Notes: generated by a model from the letters alone, not told the origin. DNA of 64,000 nt from Aquabacterium lacunae (GCF_004310865.1 NZ_SIXI01000001.1:744001-808000); one strand, 5' to 3'; numbered from the stretch's first letter, positions 41,737-51,598 are shown. A program made the numbers and translations.

Positions 41737-42723
41737 ATGGGCGCCCAGACCGACCGCATCGTCAAGATCGAGAACCTGCTGCGCAGGCACCGCAAGGTCA
41801 ATTTCCAGACCTTGCTGCATGAACTGGAGGTGTCGCGCGCCACGGTCAAACGCGACCTGGCCTTTCTGCGTGACCGCATGCTGTGCCCCATCGTTTACGA
41901 CCGGGCCGAAGACAGCTACCGCATCGACACTTCGCACGCGGTGGGTGAACGGCACGAGATCCCCGGGCTGTGGTTCAACGGCAAGGAGCTGCACGCGCTG
42001 CTCACGGCCCACCAGCTGCTGAACGGGCTGGACCCGAACGGCGCCCTGAGCCGCCACGTGACCCCGCTGCTCGACCGCATCCACCAGCTGATCGGGCACA
42101 CGGCCGACGACCAGGCGCGTGTGATGCAGCGGGTGCGCGTGGTCCAGGCCGGTCAGCGCCCGGTGGAGGCGCCCTGCTTCGAGGCCGTGTGCAGCGCCCT
42201 GCTGGCGGGCCAGAGGCTGCGCTTTGCCTACTTCACGCGATCGCGCCAGAGCCATTCGAAGCGTGAGGTGTCGCCCCAGCGGCTGACGCACCACCGCCAC
42301 ACCTGGTACCTCGACGCCTGGTGCCACCAGGCCAAGGCCCTGCGCCGCTTTGCGCTCGATGCCATGGGCCAGGTCAGCGTGCTGGACGACGCCGCACTGG
42401 AAGTGCCCCTGGCCGAGGTGCAGCAGGCACTCGACGGCGGCTACGGCATCTACGCCGGCAACCAGGTGCAATGGGCCACGCTGCGGTTCACTGCGCGGGC
42501 AGCGCAGTGGGTGGCCCATGAACACTGGCACCCCGACCAGCAGCTGCAGCCACAGCCCGATGGCACCTTGCTGCTGCGCCTGCCCTTTGTGGACATGACC
42601 GAGCTGCGCATGGACATCCTGCGCCATGGGCCCGATGTGGAGGTGCTGGAGCCTCCCGCGCTGCGCCAGGCTGTGGCCGAGCATTTGCAGCAGGCGCTGG
42701 CGGTGTATTCAGCCCCCGCCTGA
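41737..42723 (+). CDS. WYL-domain transcriptional regulator (YafY-like)
   Basis: A 328-residue regulator. The N-terminal HTH is DRIVKIENLLRRHRKVNFQTLLHELEVSRATVKRDLAFLRD. A WYL domain occupies roughly residues 150-230, with LTHHRHTWYLDAWCHQAKALRRFALDAM. The C-terminal extension (WCX) is present. These sense ligands such as nucleic acid or cyclic nucleotides and can control defence or DNA repair genes. No cognate gene is obvious here. Confidence 0.88.
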   Translation: MGAQTDRIVKIENLLRRHRKVNFQTLLHELEVSRATVKRDLAFLRDRMLCPIVYDRAEDSYRIDTSHAVGERHEIPGLWFNGKELHALLTAHQLLNGLDPNGALSRHVTPLLDRIHQLIGHTADDQARVMQRVRVVQAGQRPVEAPCFEAVCSALLAGQRLRFAYFTRSRQSHSKREVSPQRLTHHRHTWYLDAWCHQAKALRRFALDAMGQVSVLDDAALEVPLAEVQQALDGGYGIYAGNQVQWATLRFTARAAQWVAHEHWHPDQQLQPQPDGTLLLRLPFVDMTELRMDILRHGPDVEVLEPPALRQAVAEHLQQALAVYSAPA

Positions 42724-44097
42724 TCAGGCCACCTGCTGCCCTTGCCGCCCCTGCAAGCCACTGCGCCGCAGGAACTTGGGCACGGCCTCTTCGGCCAGGC
42801 CGCCGCTCAGGCACATCTGTTCGTCGCTGGCGCGCACCCGGGTCATGAGCGTGGCAGCCGAATACTTCATCTCCTTGCTGAGGGCGCGCACATCGCCCTC
42901 ACGATCGGCCAGTTGCTGCATCGACGCCAGGATGGCCTGCACCCAGTCGCTGTGGCCGAACTCGGCCCGTGCGGCACGCAACAGCTCTTGCACGGCAGCG
43001 GCGTCGCCCCGATTGGCGGCTTCGCGCATGCGCTCCAGGGCCTGCGCAGCGGCCACCTCGGTCAGGCGGCGCTGCACCAGCTCATCGGGCGGGCACTGGG
43101 CCCAGTCGGCCGCGGCCTTCACGGGCAGCACCAACGGGGCGGGGGCCAGCAGCACGGTGTCACCGGCTGCGCCACGGCCGGACACCGTCACCTGCAGCAC
43201 CGACAGGCCCTGGCCCACCGCAGGCAACAGCTCGGCCGGCACGGTCAGGCGCAGCAGGGCCCAGGCCTCGGCGCCATGGGCCACGTCGGGCAGGCGCAGC
43301 ACGCCGTCGTGCCGGGGCAGGTCATTGAGCACGGCCACCTGCACGCCCTGCGGCACGCGGTATGACAGGCGCACATCGCCCATGCAGCGGGCGTCGATCA
43401 GCTGCAGCTCTTGCTCGAAGGGCAGCATCAGGTCGTCGGCCGTGTGGCCGTAGTACTGGCTGCCACGGCCTTCGCGGGCCATGGCCACCATCAGCTCTTC
43501 GTTGAAGCTCTCGCCCAGGCCATAGGTGCTGGTGCTCACGCCCTGGGCGGCCCAGCGGGCACAGTGCTGCGCGATCACGCCGGGGTCACATTCGCCCTGG
43601 TTGGCTTCGCCGTCAGACAACAGGATCACGCGGCGCAGGCCCGGCACATCACAGCCCTGCAGGGCCGTGGCGGCCTCGTGCCAGCCGTCATGCAGGGCGG
43701 TGGCACCGCCGGTCTCGATGCTGCGAATGGCCTGCACCACGGCGCGGCCATTGCCCACCTCCACGGCGGGCCAGATCAGCTGGGCGCTTTGCTCGAAGCA
43801 CACCACGGCCAGGCGGTCGTGCGGGCGCAGGCGCCCCACCAGCCATTCGGCGCAGCGTTTGGCTTCGGCCAAGGGGCGGCCTTCCATCGAGCCCGAGGCG
43901 TCGAGCGCAATGGCCAGCGCGCGCGCCAGGGCATGGGCAGGGGGGGCGCCCACGGCGGTGGCGGCGACCTCGGGGCCCTGCACACGCACCAGCACCTCCA
44001 GCACATTGCTGTGGCCCGCCTGCAAGGCGCTGCGCACGGCACTGAGCTGCACGCGGGGGTGGGTGTCGGCGTTCAGGGCATGGGGGGTGTCGGACAT
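42724..44097 (-). CDS. VWA-domain protein
   Basis: A 457-residue protein from the ATG at 44097. A von Willebrand A domain starts near residue 65 with ALDASGSMEGRPLAEAKR (MIDAS DxSGS complete), RVILLSDGEANQGE and STYGLGESFNEELM. The C-terminal half includes a vault/inter-alpha-trypsin-like beta domain and ends in a helical segment. No signal peptide is seen, so it is probably cytoplasmic. Binding partner unknown. It converges tail to tail with the WYL gene, with no gap. Confidence 0.88.
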   Translation of the reverse strand: MSDTPHALNADTHPRVQLSAVRSALQAGHSNVLEVLVRVQGPEVAATAVGAPPAHALARALAIALDASGSMEGRPLAEAKRCAEWLVGRLRPHDRLAVVCFEQSAQLIWPAVEVGNGRAVVQAIRSIETGGATALHDGWHEAATALQGCDVPGLRRVILLSDGEANQGECDPGVIAQHCARWAAQGVSTSTYGLGESFNEELMVAMAREGRGSQYYGHTADDLMLPFEQELQLIDARCMGDVRLSYRVPQGVQVAVLNDLPRHDGVLRLPDVAHGAEAWALLRLTVPAELLPAVGQGLSVLQVTVSGRGAAGDTVLLAPAPLVLPVKAAADWAQCPPDELVQRRLTEVAAAQALERMREAANRGDAAAVQELLRAARAEFGHSDWVQAILASMQQLADREGDVRALSKEMKYSAATLMTRVRASDEQMCLSGGLAEEAVPKFLRRSGLQGRQGQQVA

Positions 44098-44179
44098 GGG
44101 CTCACTCCTGGTTGAAGGCATGGGCCCAGTCTGCGCGGGCACAGGCTCATGGCATGAGCTTGTGCCCGCGCGCTCAGCC

Positions 44180-44731
44180 TCACAGGCCGGCGTATTCCAG
44201 CGACGAGTGGTGGACCACGATGCGCAGCTTGCCCGCGTCGTCTTTCACGTACTGCCAGGTCTTGTCGACCGTGGTGACCTTGCCGTCCTTGTTGGTGATG
44301 TTCACCTTGCCCATGCTGGTGGCGCTGTCACCGGCCAGGAAGATGGCGCTGTTCACCGGCTGGCAAGCGGTCCAGCCCTTCAAGGCAAAGCCTTTGTCCT
44401 TGGGGAAGGCCGCGTCACCGCCCACGAAGTACGCCAGGGCGCCTGCGCGGGTGGTGCGGAAGGTCTGCGGGTTCACGGTCAGGGTGGGCTTGAACAGCAC
44501 GGCGCCCATCTGATAGCCGTAAGCGCTGTCGATCACCTTCTCGGCCAGGGCCTTGGCAGCCGCCTGCCCCGAGCGCTCGTGGGTGGTGCTGATGTCGACC
44601 AGGGCGCGGCACCAGGCCTGCTGGGCGGCCTCGACCTCGGCCTGGCTGATGGCCTGGTTGACGACCATGACTTGCGCCGAAGCCAGGGACGACAGGCCCA
44701 GCAGGGCGGCAGCAACGCTCAGGTGTTTCAT
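44180..44731 (-). CDS. Exported protein of unknown function
   Basis: A 183-residue protein with a signal peptide (KHLSVAAALLGLSSLASA). The mature part contains QAWCRALVDISTTHERSGQAAAKALAEKVIDSAYGY and ends AGKLRIVVHHSSLEYA, a pattern seen in small periplasmic proteins annotated as cyclohydrolase-like or SnoaL-like by similarity only. Upstream and divergent is the sensor kinase, so the two may be linked in regulation. Confidence 0.65.
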   Translation of the reverse strand: MKHLSVAAALLGLSSLASAQVMVVNQAISQAEVEAAQQAWCRALVDISTTHERSGQAAAKALAEKVIDSAYGYQMGAVLFKPTLTVNPQTFRTTRAGALAYFVGGDAAFPKDKGFALKGWTACQPVNSAIFLAGDSATSMGKVNITNKDGKVTTVDKTWQYVKDDAGKLRIVVHHSSLEYAGL

Positions 44732-44910
44732 GCAAAGTTCTCCTCAAAGTGAAGTTCAGGGTGAAATGAAAGGGGCACACAGGCATTGCAGCGCGCCGCT
44801 TTGAACCCCCGCTGATCGGGAGATGAGCAGGCCCTGTCGCCCACATGAACGCCAGATGAATTCCCCCCCGCGCGGGCCTCTGCAGGTGGGGCCCCACCTA
44901 GAATGGCCCG

Positions 44911-46509
44911 ATGTTCCGCAGACGCCTGACCCTTGTGCTGGGCCTGATCGCCACGGTGGTGGTCATGGCCACCCTGCTGGCCGCCTGGTCACTGGTCGCG
45001 ATCGAGCGTCAGGTGGTGCGGGGCCGCGTGGCCAGTGACATCTCCACGGCCTTCATCCAGCTGTCGGCGCAGAAGCAACGCCTGCGCACCTGGGTGGCCC
45101 AGGTGCAGCAAGGTGGTCATGCCGATGTGGCCGCCCGCGCCGAACTGCTGGCCGCACTCGACGGCACGCTGCAGCGGCTGAAGGTGCTGGTGCAGCAAGC
45201 CATTGAACTGGACGGCAGCCCCGAGGCCCGTGAGGAACACCTCAGGCGCACCGAAGCCCTGCAGGTGCTTGAGCGCAGCGTGCAGGCGCTGTCACGCGCC
45301 GTGGAAGAAACCCGCCCCCTGGGCCCGGATGCCGACATCCGCAGGGCCTGGGACGCCCAGTCCCGGGTGTTCGACCTGGCCGAGGGCTACGACATGCGGC
45401 GCCTGATCGCCGACAACATCGCGCGGGAAACTGCCGCGGTGCAGCGCGAGCGCTCGGCGGCCGACGCCACATTGGCCGCGGTGCGGTGGCTGTGGCTGGG
45501 TGCAGCAGGCTTTCTGGCGGTGTCGGCCCTGACGGCCGTGCTGCACTTCGGGCGCGCCTTGCGCCGCCCCCTGCACCTGCTCAGCGAAGGCGCCCAGGCC
45601 CTCCAGGAAGGCCGACTCAGCCACCGCATTCCCCTGCAAGGGCAAGATGAGTTTGCCGACGTGGCCCGCAGCGTCAATGCCCTGGCGGCCGAGCTGGAGC
45701 AACACCGGGAACGCGAGTCGGCCCAGCGCCAGTGGCTGGAAGACCAGGTCAGCACCCGAACGCAGGAACTGGCCGATGCGCTGGCTTCGCTGCGCGAGGC
45801 CGATGCCCGCAGGCGCCGCCTGTTTGCCGACATCAGCCACGAGCTGCGCACGCCCACCACCGTGATCCGGGGCGAAGCCGAGATCACCTTGCGTGGCGTG
45901 GACAAACCTGCGGCCGAGTACAGAGAGGCCCTGGGCCGCATCGTCGACACCGCGCGCCAGCTGGGCTCGGTGATCGATGACCTGCTGAGCATGGCCCGCA
46001 GCGACATCGATTCGCTTTCGTTGCAGCGCGAGACCCTCGACCTGGACGAGCTGGCCGCCGAGGCCATGGTGCAGGCTCGCCCCCTGGCCGAACGACACGG
46101 TGTGCAACTGGCGCCGCCACCTGCCCGCACAGGTCGGCACATGGTGGCCGGTGATTCGCTGCGGCTCAAGCAACTGCTGGGCGTGCTGCTGGACAACGCC
46201 ACGCGCTATTCACGGCCTGGCGGCCAGGTGTGGCTGACGGTGTCGCTGGTGCAAGACGAAGCCCGCGCAGGGCGCGTGCAGCTGGAGGTTCACGACGAAG
46301 GCATCGGCATCCCGGCCAGCGAGATGCCGCTGGTGTTCGACCGGCACTACCGCGGCACGCGCGCACGGCAGCATTGCACCGATGGCAGCGGGCTGGGCCT
46401 GAACATTGCACGCGCACTGGCCCAGGCCCATGGAGGCATGCTCAGCCTGCATGCCAAGCCCACAGGCACCTGCGCCGTGCTGAGCCTGCCGATGGCGCCC
46501 GCACCATGA
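44911..46509 (+). CDS. Two-component sensor histidine kinase
   Basis: A 532-residue kinase. A membrane helix lies at ~5-27, a periplasmic helical sensor at ~30-185, a second helix (WLWLGAAGFLAVSALTAVL) at ~192-210, then HAMP. The H-box is FADISHELRTPTTVI, the N-box DNATRYSRPGG, and G boxes are DEGIGIP and DGSGLGLN. It phosphorylates the response regulator, whose start overlaps its stop as ATGA. Location next to the alcohol-oxidation genes suggests sensing of an alcohol or an oxidation product. Confidence 0.92.
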   Translation: MFRRRLTLVLGLIATVVVMATLLAAWSLVAIERQVVRGRVASDISTAFIQLSAQKQRLRTWVAQVQQGGHADVAARAELLAALDGTLQRLKVLVQQAIELDGSPEAREEHLRRTEALQVLERSVQALSRAVEETRPLGPDADIRRAWDAQSRVFDLAEGYDMRRLIADNIARETAAVQRERSAADATLAAVRWLWLGAAGFLAVSALTAVLHFGRALRRPLHLLSEGAQALQEGRLSHRIPLQGQDEFADVARSVNALAAELEQHRERESAQRQWLEDQVSTRTQELADALASLREADARRRRLFADISHELRTPTTVIRGEAEITLRGVDKPAAEYREALGRIVDTARQLGSVIDDLLSMARSDIDSLSLQRETLDLDELAAEAMVQARPLAERHGVQLAPPPARTGRHMVAGDSLRLKQLLGVLLDNATRYSRPGGQVWLTVSLVQDEARAGRVQLEVHDEGIGIPASEMPLVFDRHYRGTRARQHCTDGSGLGLNIARALAQAHGGMLSLHAKPTGTCAVLSLPMAPAP

Positions 46510-47240
46510 ACATCCTGATCATCGAAGACGACCCGCGCATCGCCGACTTCCTGGGGCGTGGGTTGCGTGCCGAAGGCCATCGGGTCGAGGTCTGTGCCGA
46601 CGGGCCTTCCGGGCTGACCGCCGCGCGTGAGGCCGCGCGTGAAGCCACTCGCGAGGCCTTGCGCGCACCCCACACCGCAGCCGCCACCACGGTGGTGATC
46701 CTGGACCTGATGCTGCCGGGCATGGGCGGCCTGGAGCTGTGCCAGACCCTGCGCGCCGAAGGCGTGGCCCTGCCCATCCTGATGCTGTCGGCCCTGGGGG
46801 GTGTGGAAGACCGCGTGACAGGTCTGCGCCTGGGGGCCGACGACTACCTGGGCAAGCCCTTTGATTTCGAAGAACTGCTGGCCCGCCTGGAGGCCTTGGC
46901 CAGACGCGGTCGCGAACCGCTCAAGGCCACCACCAGCCGGCTGCAGGTGGGCGATCTGGTGTTCGACCGCGAACGCATGCAGGCGAGCCGGGCCGGCCAG
47001 GTGCTGCCCCTGACGGCCAAGGAGCTGGCCTTGCTGGAGCTGATGATGAGCGCCCCAGGCCGGCTCTTCAGCCGCGAACGCATCCTGTCGAATGTGTGGG
47101 GCGCCAACGAAGATCCATTGACCAATGTGGTCGATGTCTACATCCGGCGGCTGCGCAGCAAGATCGACGACGGGCACAGCCAGCCACTCATCCACACGGT
47201 GCGCGGGCTGGGCTATCGGCTCGAGTCGCTCACCGACTGA
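46506..47240 (+). CDS. OmpR-family response regulator
   Basis: A 244-residue regulator. The receiver domain has IIEDDPRIADFL at the start, the phospho-acceptor Asp in VVILDLMLPGMGG and the conserved Lys in YLGKPFDFEELL. The winged helix ends VVDVYIRRLRSKID...IHTVRGLGYRLE. An insertion of repeated REAAREATREA-like residues between the first and second receiver strands is unusual and probably a solvent-exposed loop. Partner of the preceding kinase. Converges on pedF. Confidence 0.93.
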   Translation: MNILIIEDDPRIADFLGRGLRAEGHRVEVCADGPSGLTAAREAAREATREALRAPHTAAATTVVILDLMLPGMGGLELCQTLRAEGVALPILMLSALGGVEDRVTGLRLGADDYLGKPFDFEELLARLEALARRGREPLKATTSRLQVGDLVFDRERMQASRAGQVLPLTAKELALLELMMSAPGRLFSRERILSNVWGANEDPLTNVVDVYIRRLRSKIDDGHSQPLIHTVRGLGYRLESLTD

Positions 47241-47302
47241 ACCCACAGCCAGAACCCGCGGTCTGAAATCACGGCCCGCGCTCACGGCGCGTTGCGCCTG
47301 GG

Positions 47303-47797
47303 TCACTCGCGGCGGGTTTCGATGTAGGTGCGCAGCGCCCAGATGGCTTCCTGGCTCAGCACGCCTTCGAAGGGAGGCATGTACACCCGGCCATCGCGCA
47401 TGCGGCCACGGCGCACGGTGGCCACGAAGTACTCGTCCATCTCCTGGTAGCAGGCCATCTTCTGCTCGGCATTGGTCATGCTTTTGCAGTCGCCTTCGAA
47501 CTGGCGAAGGTCGGGGGCGATGCCGCCCGAGATGGCTTCCAGGCCATGGCAGCGCGCGCAGTTCTGGTTGTAGGCCGAGGTGCCGATGCGCAGGGCTTCG
47601 GCGCGGGCCGGGCTGCTGGGGTTGTAGGGGTTGGCGTCCAGCCACTTGTCACCCAGCTGGGGCAAGGTGTGGGTGTCCACGGCCTGAGGGGCCATGTCGC
47701 CGTGGGCCATCACGGTGGCCGTGACGAAGGTGGCCAGGCCCAGGGTGATGGCACTGAGCAGCACGCGGCCGGCGCGCAGGTTGCGGGGCAGTTTCAT
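47303..47797 (-). CDS. pedF: PedF-like cytochrome c for quinoprotein alcohol dehydrogenase
   Basis: A 164-residue exported cytochrome c. The signal peptide ends near VMAHGD, haem binds at CARCHG (residues ~81-86), and a conserved Cys pair and EYFVATVRRGRMRDGR...MPPFEGVLSQEAIWALRTYIE follow. This matches the c550 partner of PQQ alcohol dehydrogenases. A strong sigma-54 promoter match stands just upstream, and the divergent gene beyond encodes a sigma-54 activator. It is paralogous to 54336-54818. Confidence 0.85.
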   Translation of the reverse strand: MKLPRNLRAGRVLLSAITLGLATFVTATVMAHGDMAPQAVDTHTLPQLGDKWLDANPYNPSSPARAEALRIGTSAYNQNCARCHGLEAISGGIAPDLRQFEGDCKSMTNAEQKMACYQEMDEYFVATVRRGRMRDGRVYMPPFEGVLSQEAIWALRTYIETRRE

Positions 47798-47850
47798 GGT
47801 CTTGTCTCCAGGTCAGCGAGGTCGTTTACAGCAGATGGCGGGCTCCGGCT

Positions 47851-47865
47851 GCAAAAACCTTGCCA
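47851..47865 (-). promoter_or_regulatory. Sigma-54 promoter of pedF
   Basis: Minus-strand TGGCAAGGTTTTTGC, with GG and GC exactly ten bases apart as required for -24/-12. About 55 bases before the pedF start. Confidence 0.8.
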
Positions 47866-47944
47866 GTGCACGCGGGCCGCTTCAGGCGCCAGGGTTTGCA
47901 CCCCATCGCCCCGGAACCCCGGTGAACACGGGCCTCTGCCCCCT

Positions 47945-47975
47945 GTGACACTGTTCCAGATTGGCGCAGTGTCAC
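47945..47975. promoter_or_regulatory. Inverted repeat, likely upstream activator site
   Basis: GTGACACTG and CAGTGTCAC separated by 13 bases, about 80-110 bases upstream of the pedF -24 element and 220 bases before the activator gene. The half-site GTGACAC recurs at 51453-51460 upstream of the alcohol dehydrogenase. Confidence 0.6.
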
Positions 47976-48198
47976 GGCACAGCGGTCTGGGCATGGCACA
48001 GGGTGAACCCTGACTCGACACGCACGGCGGTTGCCCCATGGGCTGTTTCATGCGCACCGGTCGGGCTTTTCGGCCAGTTTTCCGCGGGTTAACACCGAGT
48101 GGCCAGGGGTTTGCTATCTCTGGGCACGGGTCTGCGGCAGCCCCGCCCGTGACAACGGGTTAACCATGTTGATGCCGGCACCTTTGTGAAGACCATTG

Positions 48199-50367
48199 AT
48201 GAGCCAGAACAACCAGCACAACCATGGCCAGCCGCCCCCACCACCGGCTGGTCCAGAAGACTGGGTTCTGGAGACCTGGGACGCTGACCCAGCACTGGAC
48301 CTTGGAGACCACATGAGCGTCGTGATGCATGCCCCCGCCACCCTGCCCCCGCGGATGTCGCCGCTGCCGCCGCCCTTGCCCATGATCGGGCAGGACGCGC
48401 TGCGCAAGGCCCATCACCGCTCGGCACAGTTCGGTCTGAGCAGCAACGACCAGCCTGATTTTTCCAGCCTGCCCAAGGCCGACCTGGACGGCGCGCTCGA
48501 CGAAAACCGCTTCCTGTTCCAGCACGCGGCGCCGGTGATGGCCACGCTGTACGACCAGATCGCCAACACGCATTCGATGGTGCTGCTGACCTCGGCCAAA
48601 GGCCTGGTGCTGCACTCGCTGGGCGATTCCGATTTCCTGGAGAAGGCCTCGCGTGTGGCGCTCACACCGGGCATGGACTGGTCCGAGCAGAGCAAGGGCA
48701 CCAACGCGATTGGCACGGCCCTGTCCGAGGCCGAGGCCCTCACCGTGCACGGCAGCCAGCACTTCATGAACGCCAACAAGTTCCTGACCTGTTCGTGCGC
48801 GCCCATCTACGACCCGCATGGCGCCGTGATCGGGGCGCTCGACGTGACGGGTGACCACCACAGCTTCCAGAAGCACACACTGGCCCTGGTGCGCATGTCG
48901 GTGCAGATGATCGAGAACCACATGTTCGCCGACATCTTCCACGACGCCATCCGCATCCACTTCCACACGCGGCCCGAATTCCTGGGCACGCTGGTCGAAG
49001 GCATCGCCGTGTTCTCGCCCACGGGGCGCTTCATCTCGGCCAACCGCAGCGCGCAGTTCCAGCTGGGGCTGTCGTTCTCCGCACTGAAGGCGCACACCTT
49101 CTCATCACTGTTCGGCATCCCGATGTCGTCGCTGCTGGAGCTGTTCAGCGGCAGCTCGCCCACGCCCAAGCAGCTGGTGCTCAACAACGGCGTGATGGTG
49201 TGGTGCCGGACCACGCTCAAACGTTCGGCCCCGTGGTCGACCCCGCGCATGGACGACGCCGAACGCCAGCGACGCCACACCGCCAGCGGCATGCCCACCG
49301 TGATCGACGAGGCCACCACCCCTGCACAGGCCCTGCGCAGCCGCACGGGCCCCACGCTGGACGAGCTGGACACCGGTGACGCGCAGGTGCGCGCCGTGAT
49401 CCACAAGCTGCGCAGGGTGGCGGGCAAGGACATCCCCGTGATGATCCAGGGCGAAACCGGCGCCGGCAAGGACCTGCTGGCCCAGGCCATCCACAACGAT
49501 TCACCGCGCGCAGGCCGGGCCTTCGTGTCGATCAACTGCGCCTCGATCCCGGAAACGCTGATCGAATCGGAGCTGTTCGGCTACGAGGAAGGTGCCTTCA
49601 CGGGCGCACGCAAGAAGGGCGCGGTGGGCAAGATCCTGCAGGCGCACGGCGGCACCCTGTTCCTCGATGAAATCGGCGACATGCCGGCCCACCTGCAGGC
49701 GCGCCTGCTGCGCGTGCTGCAGGAGCGCAAGGTGAGCCCGCTGGGCGCCGGCAAGGAGGTGGAGGTGGACATTGCCGTGGTGTGCGCCACGCACAAGAAC
49801 CTCAAGGCCATGATCGCGCGGGGCGAGTTCCGCGAAGACCTGTACTACCGGCTCAATGGCCTGGTGGTGCGCCTGCCGGCACTGCGCGAGCGTTCCGACT
49901 TCGAGGCCATGGTGCACCGCATGGTGCAGCAGCTGTGCGAGCCCGGTGAAGCGCTGCAGGTGTCACCCGAGGTGATGGAGCTGTTCCGCCGCTACAGCTG
50001 GCCAGGCAACTTCCGCCAGCTGCACAACCTGCTGCGCACCGCTGTGGCCATGGCCGAACACCAGGGCGTGATCGAGCCCATGCACCTGCCCGATGATTTC
50101 CTGGAAGAGCTGCAGACAGCACATGACCCCGCATCGGCATTGACGTGCCCGGAGGCCCTGCCCCTGGTGGCCGAAGCTCAGGCGGAACCCACCCGGCCGC
50201 AAGCACTCGACCGCCAGAGCCTGGAGAACGTGACCCTGGCGGCCATGGCCCAGGCACTGCGCCTGCACAAGGGCAATGTGTCGGCGGCAGCCAAGGCCCT
50301 GGGCGTGTCACGCAACACCATCTACCGCAAGAAAGAACTGCTACCGCCCGACGCCCTGGGGCATTGA
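48199..50367 (+). CDS. Sigma-54-dependent activator of AcoR type
   Basis: A 722-residue regulator from the ATG at 48199. A Pro-rich N-terminus is followed by a GAF-like sensor (residues ~100-235: QSKGTNAIGTALSEAEALTVHGSQHF, a hallmark of AcoR relatives). The AAA core carries Walker A GETGAGKD and the sigma-54-contact GAFTGA loop in YEEGAFTGARKKG, and Walker B GGTLFLDEIGDMP. A Fis-type HTH (NVSAAAKALGVSRNTIYRK) closes the protein. It should activate the sigma-54 promoters of pedF and the alcohol dehydrogenase in response to an alcohol or diol. Confidence 0.92.
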   Translation: MSQNNQHNHGQPPPPPAGPEDWVLETWDADPALDLGDHMSVVMHAPATLPPRMSPLPPPLPMIGQDALRKAHHRSAQFGLSSNDQPDFSSLPKADLDGALDENRFLFQHAAPVMATLYDQIANTHSMVLLTSAKGLVLHSLGDSDFLEKASRVALTPGMDWSEQSKGTNAIGTALSEAEALTVHGSQHFMNANKFLTCSCAPIYDPHGAVIGALDVTGDHHSFQKHTLALVRMSVQMIENHMFADIFHDAIRIHFHTRPEFLGTLVEGIAVFSPTGRFISANRSAQFQLGLSFSALKAHTFSSLFGIPMSSLLELFSGSSPTPKQLVLNNGVMVWCRTTLKRSAPWSTPRMDDAERQRRHTASGMPTVIDEATTPAQALRSRTGPTLDELDTGDAQVRAVIHKLRRVAGKDIPVMIQGETGAGKDLLAQAIHNDSPRAGRAFVSINCASIPETLIESELFGYEEGAFTGARKKGAVGKILQAHGGTLFLDEIGDMPAHLQARLLRVLQERKVSPLGAGKEVEVDIAVVCATHKNLKAMIARGEFREDLYYRLNGLVVRLPALRERSDFEAMVHRMVQQLCEPGEALQVSPEVMELFRRYSWPGNFRQLHNLLRTAVAMAEHQGVIEPMHLPDDFLEELQTAHDPASALTCPEALPLVAEAQAEPTRPQALDRQSLENVTLAAMAQALRLHKGNVSAAAKALGVSRNTIYRKKELLPPDALGH

Positions 50368-51300
50368 CCCCGCGGCCTCCAGCACCTGCACCATGCGCTG
50401 CAGATTGGCGCGCTGACGGGCCTGCAAGGCCGGTGTGCGGGGCACGCCAGCCGGCCAGTGGGCACGGTCGATCTCGGCGCCGATCTCTTCAGGCAAACGC
50501 CCGCCTTGCAAGCCCTGCTGCACCTGGGCCTGCAGGCCCAGCAAGGCCTGGCGCGTGCGCTGCACCGCCGCCTGAACCTCGGCAGCACTCGCCCAATGGC
50601 CATGCGCCAGCAGGTGCTGCACGGGCTGGGTGGGGTGCCGCGCCTGCTCATCCACCCGCTGCAAGGCCTGCAGCCAGGCATCAGGCTCGGCGCGTGAGGC
50701 CTCGGGCAAGGGTTGCCGATCGACCAGCCCCCCGGCCCACAACACGCCCTGCGGCGCCAGCCACAACAGCGCATCCCCGGGGCTGTGGGCCTTGTGCACG
50801 GCCAGCACCTGCACCGACAGCCGCCCCACCGGCAGCACCTGCCCGGTCTGCAGCTCGCTCTGGCCGGGCTTGACGCGGCCCGGCTCCACGCCGCACACGG
50901 TGCAGCCGTCGGCCAGGCGCTTGACGATGGCTGCCGGCGCCCGAACCTGCCCTGCATCGGCCAGTTGCAGGCCTTGCAGGCCGCGCACGCTTTCAGGGTC
51001 GCCATGGGTCAGCACCACCCAGCGCAAACTGGCCTGGAAGCGGCAGGCCAATGTGCGCTGCGCCTGCGCCCCATGGGCCGCGCTGGGGCCCGGGTCGATC
51101 AGCATGGCCTGCCCATCGTCCACCACCGCCACCACGGGCTGTGGCGGCGCCTGCGGGTCACGTTCATCGGGCAGCCAGGCCCATACCGCCGCCGTGATCG
51201 GTTGCCACGGAACGGGCGGGCAGCCCGGCGCAGTGGCGTCTTCGTGCGCCTGCACGCAAGCTGCGAGCGCCCAGAAGGTCCAGGCCCAGGTCCGGGCCAT
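50341..51300 (-). CDS. Exported MBL-fold protein with degenerate metal site (quinoprotein relay type)
   Basis: A 319-residue protein from the ATG at 51300, with AAGG ahead; an upstream ATG at 51327 adds nine residues. The signal peptide ends at VQAHED. The MBL fold is recognisable (VVAVVDDGQAMLIDPGPS, VVLTHGDPES, VHKAHSPGDALLWL, LLAHGH), but the HxHxDH motif is reduced to THGDPES. The arrangement and the PQQ context resemble the quinoprotein relay metallohydrolase family 1. It converges with the activator gene, overlapping by 27 bases. Confidence 0.65.
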   Translation of the reverse strand: MARTWAWTFWALAACVQAHEDATAPGCPPVPWQPITAAVWAWLPDERDPQAPPQPVVAVVDDGQAMLIDPGPSAAHGAQAQRTLACRFQASLRWVVLTHGDPESVRGLQGLQLADAGQVRAPAAIVKRLADGCTVCGVEPGRVKPGQSELQTGQVLPVGRLSVQVLAVHKAHSPGDALLWLAPQGVLWAGGLVDRQPLPEASRAEPDAWLQALQRVDEQARHPTQPVQHLLAHGHWASAAEVQAAVQRTRQALLGLQAQVQQGLQGGRLPEEIGAEIDRAHWPAGVPRTPALQARQRANLQRMVQVLEAAGSMPQGVGR

Positions 51301-51439
51301 GCGGCCCTTGGTGTGTGTGGTGTGCATGCGCCGCCATGCAGCACAAGCCGTTCCAGGGCCAGCGACCGCAGAAGCCGGTCAGCGCACGGCCTGGGGTTGT
51401 TGCGTCCTGGAACACCGTGTTGCCCAAGGGAACGCGGCG

Positions 51440-51460
51440 GTGTCACAAGCGGTGTGACAC
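51440..51460. promoter_or_regulatory. Inverted repeat upstream of the alcohol dehydrogenase
   Basis: GTGTCACA-N5-TGTGACAC, perfect 8-base arms, about 140 bases upstream of the -24 element. Suitable for an enhancer-type activator site. Confidence 0.7.
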
Positions 51461-51598
51461 ACGCGCCTCCAAGGCGGGCAGCACCTCAGGGGTTAACCCG
51501 CAAAAGCGTCAACTCCAGACACCCCTTGACGCGAGGAAACCCTGTGTTCATCGGGCTTGCCGGCCGCTTGGCGGCTCATGGGCAGGCATCCCAAAAGC

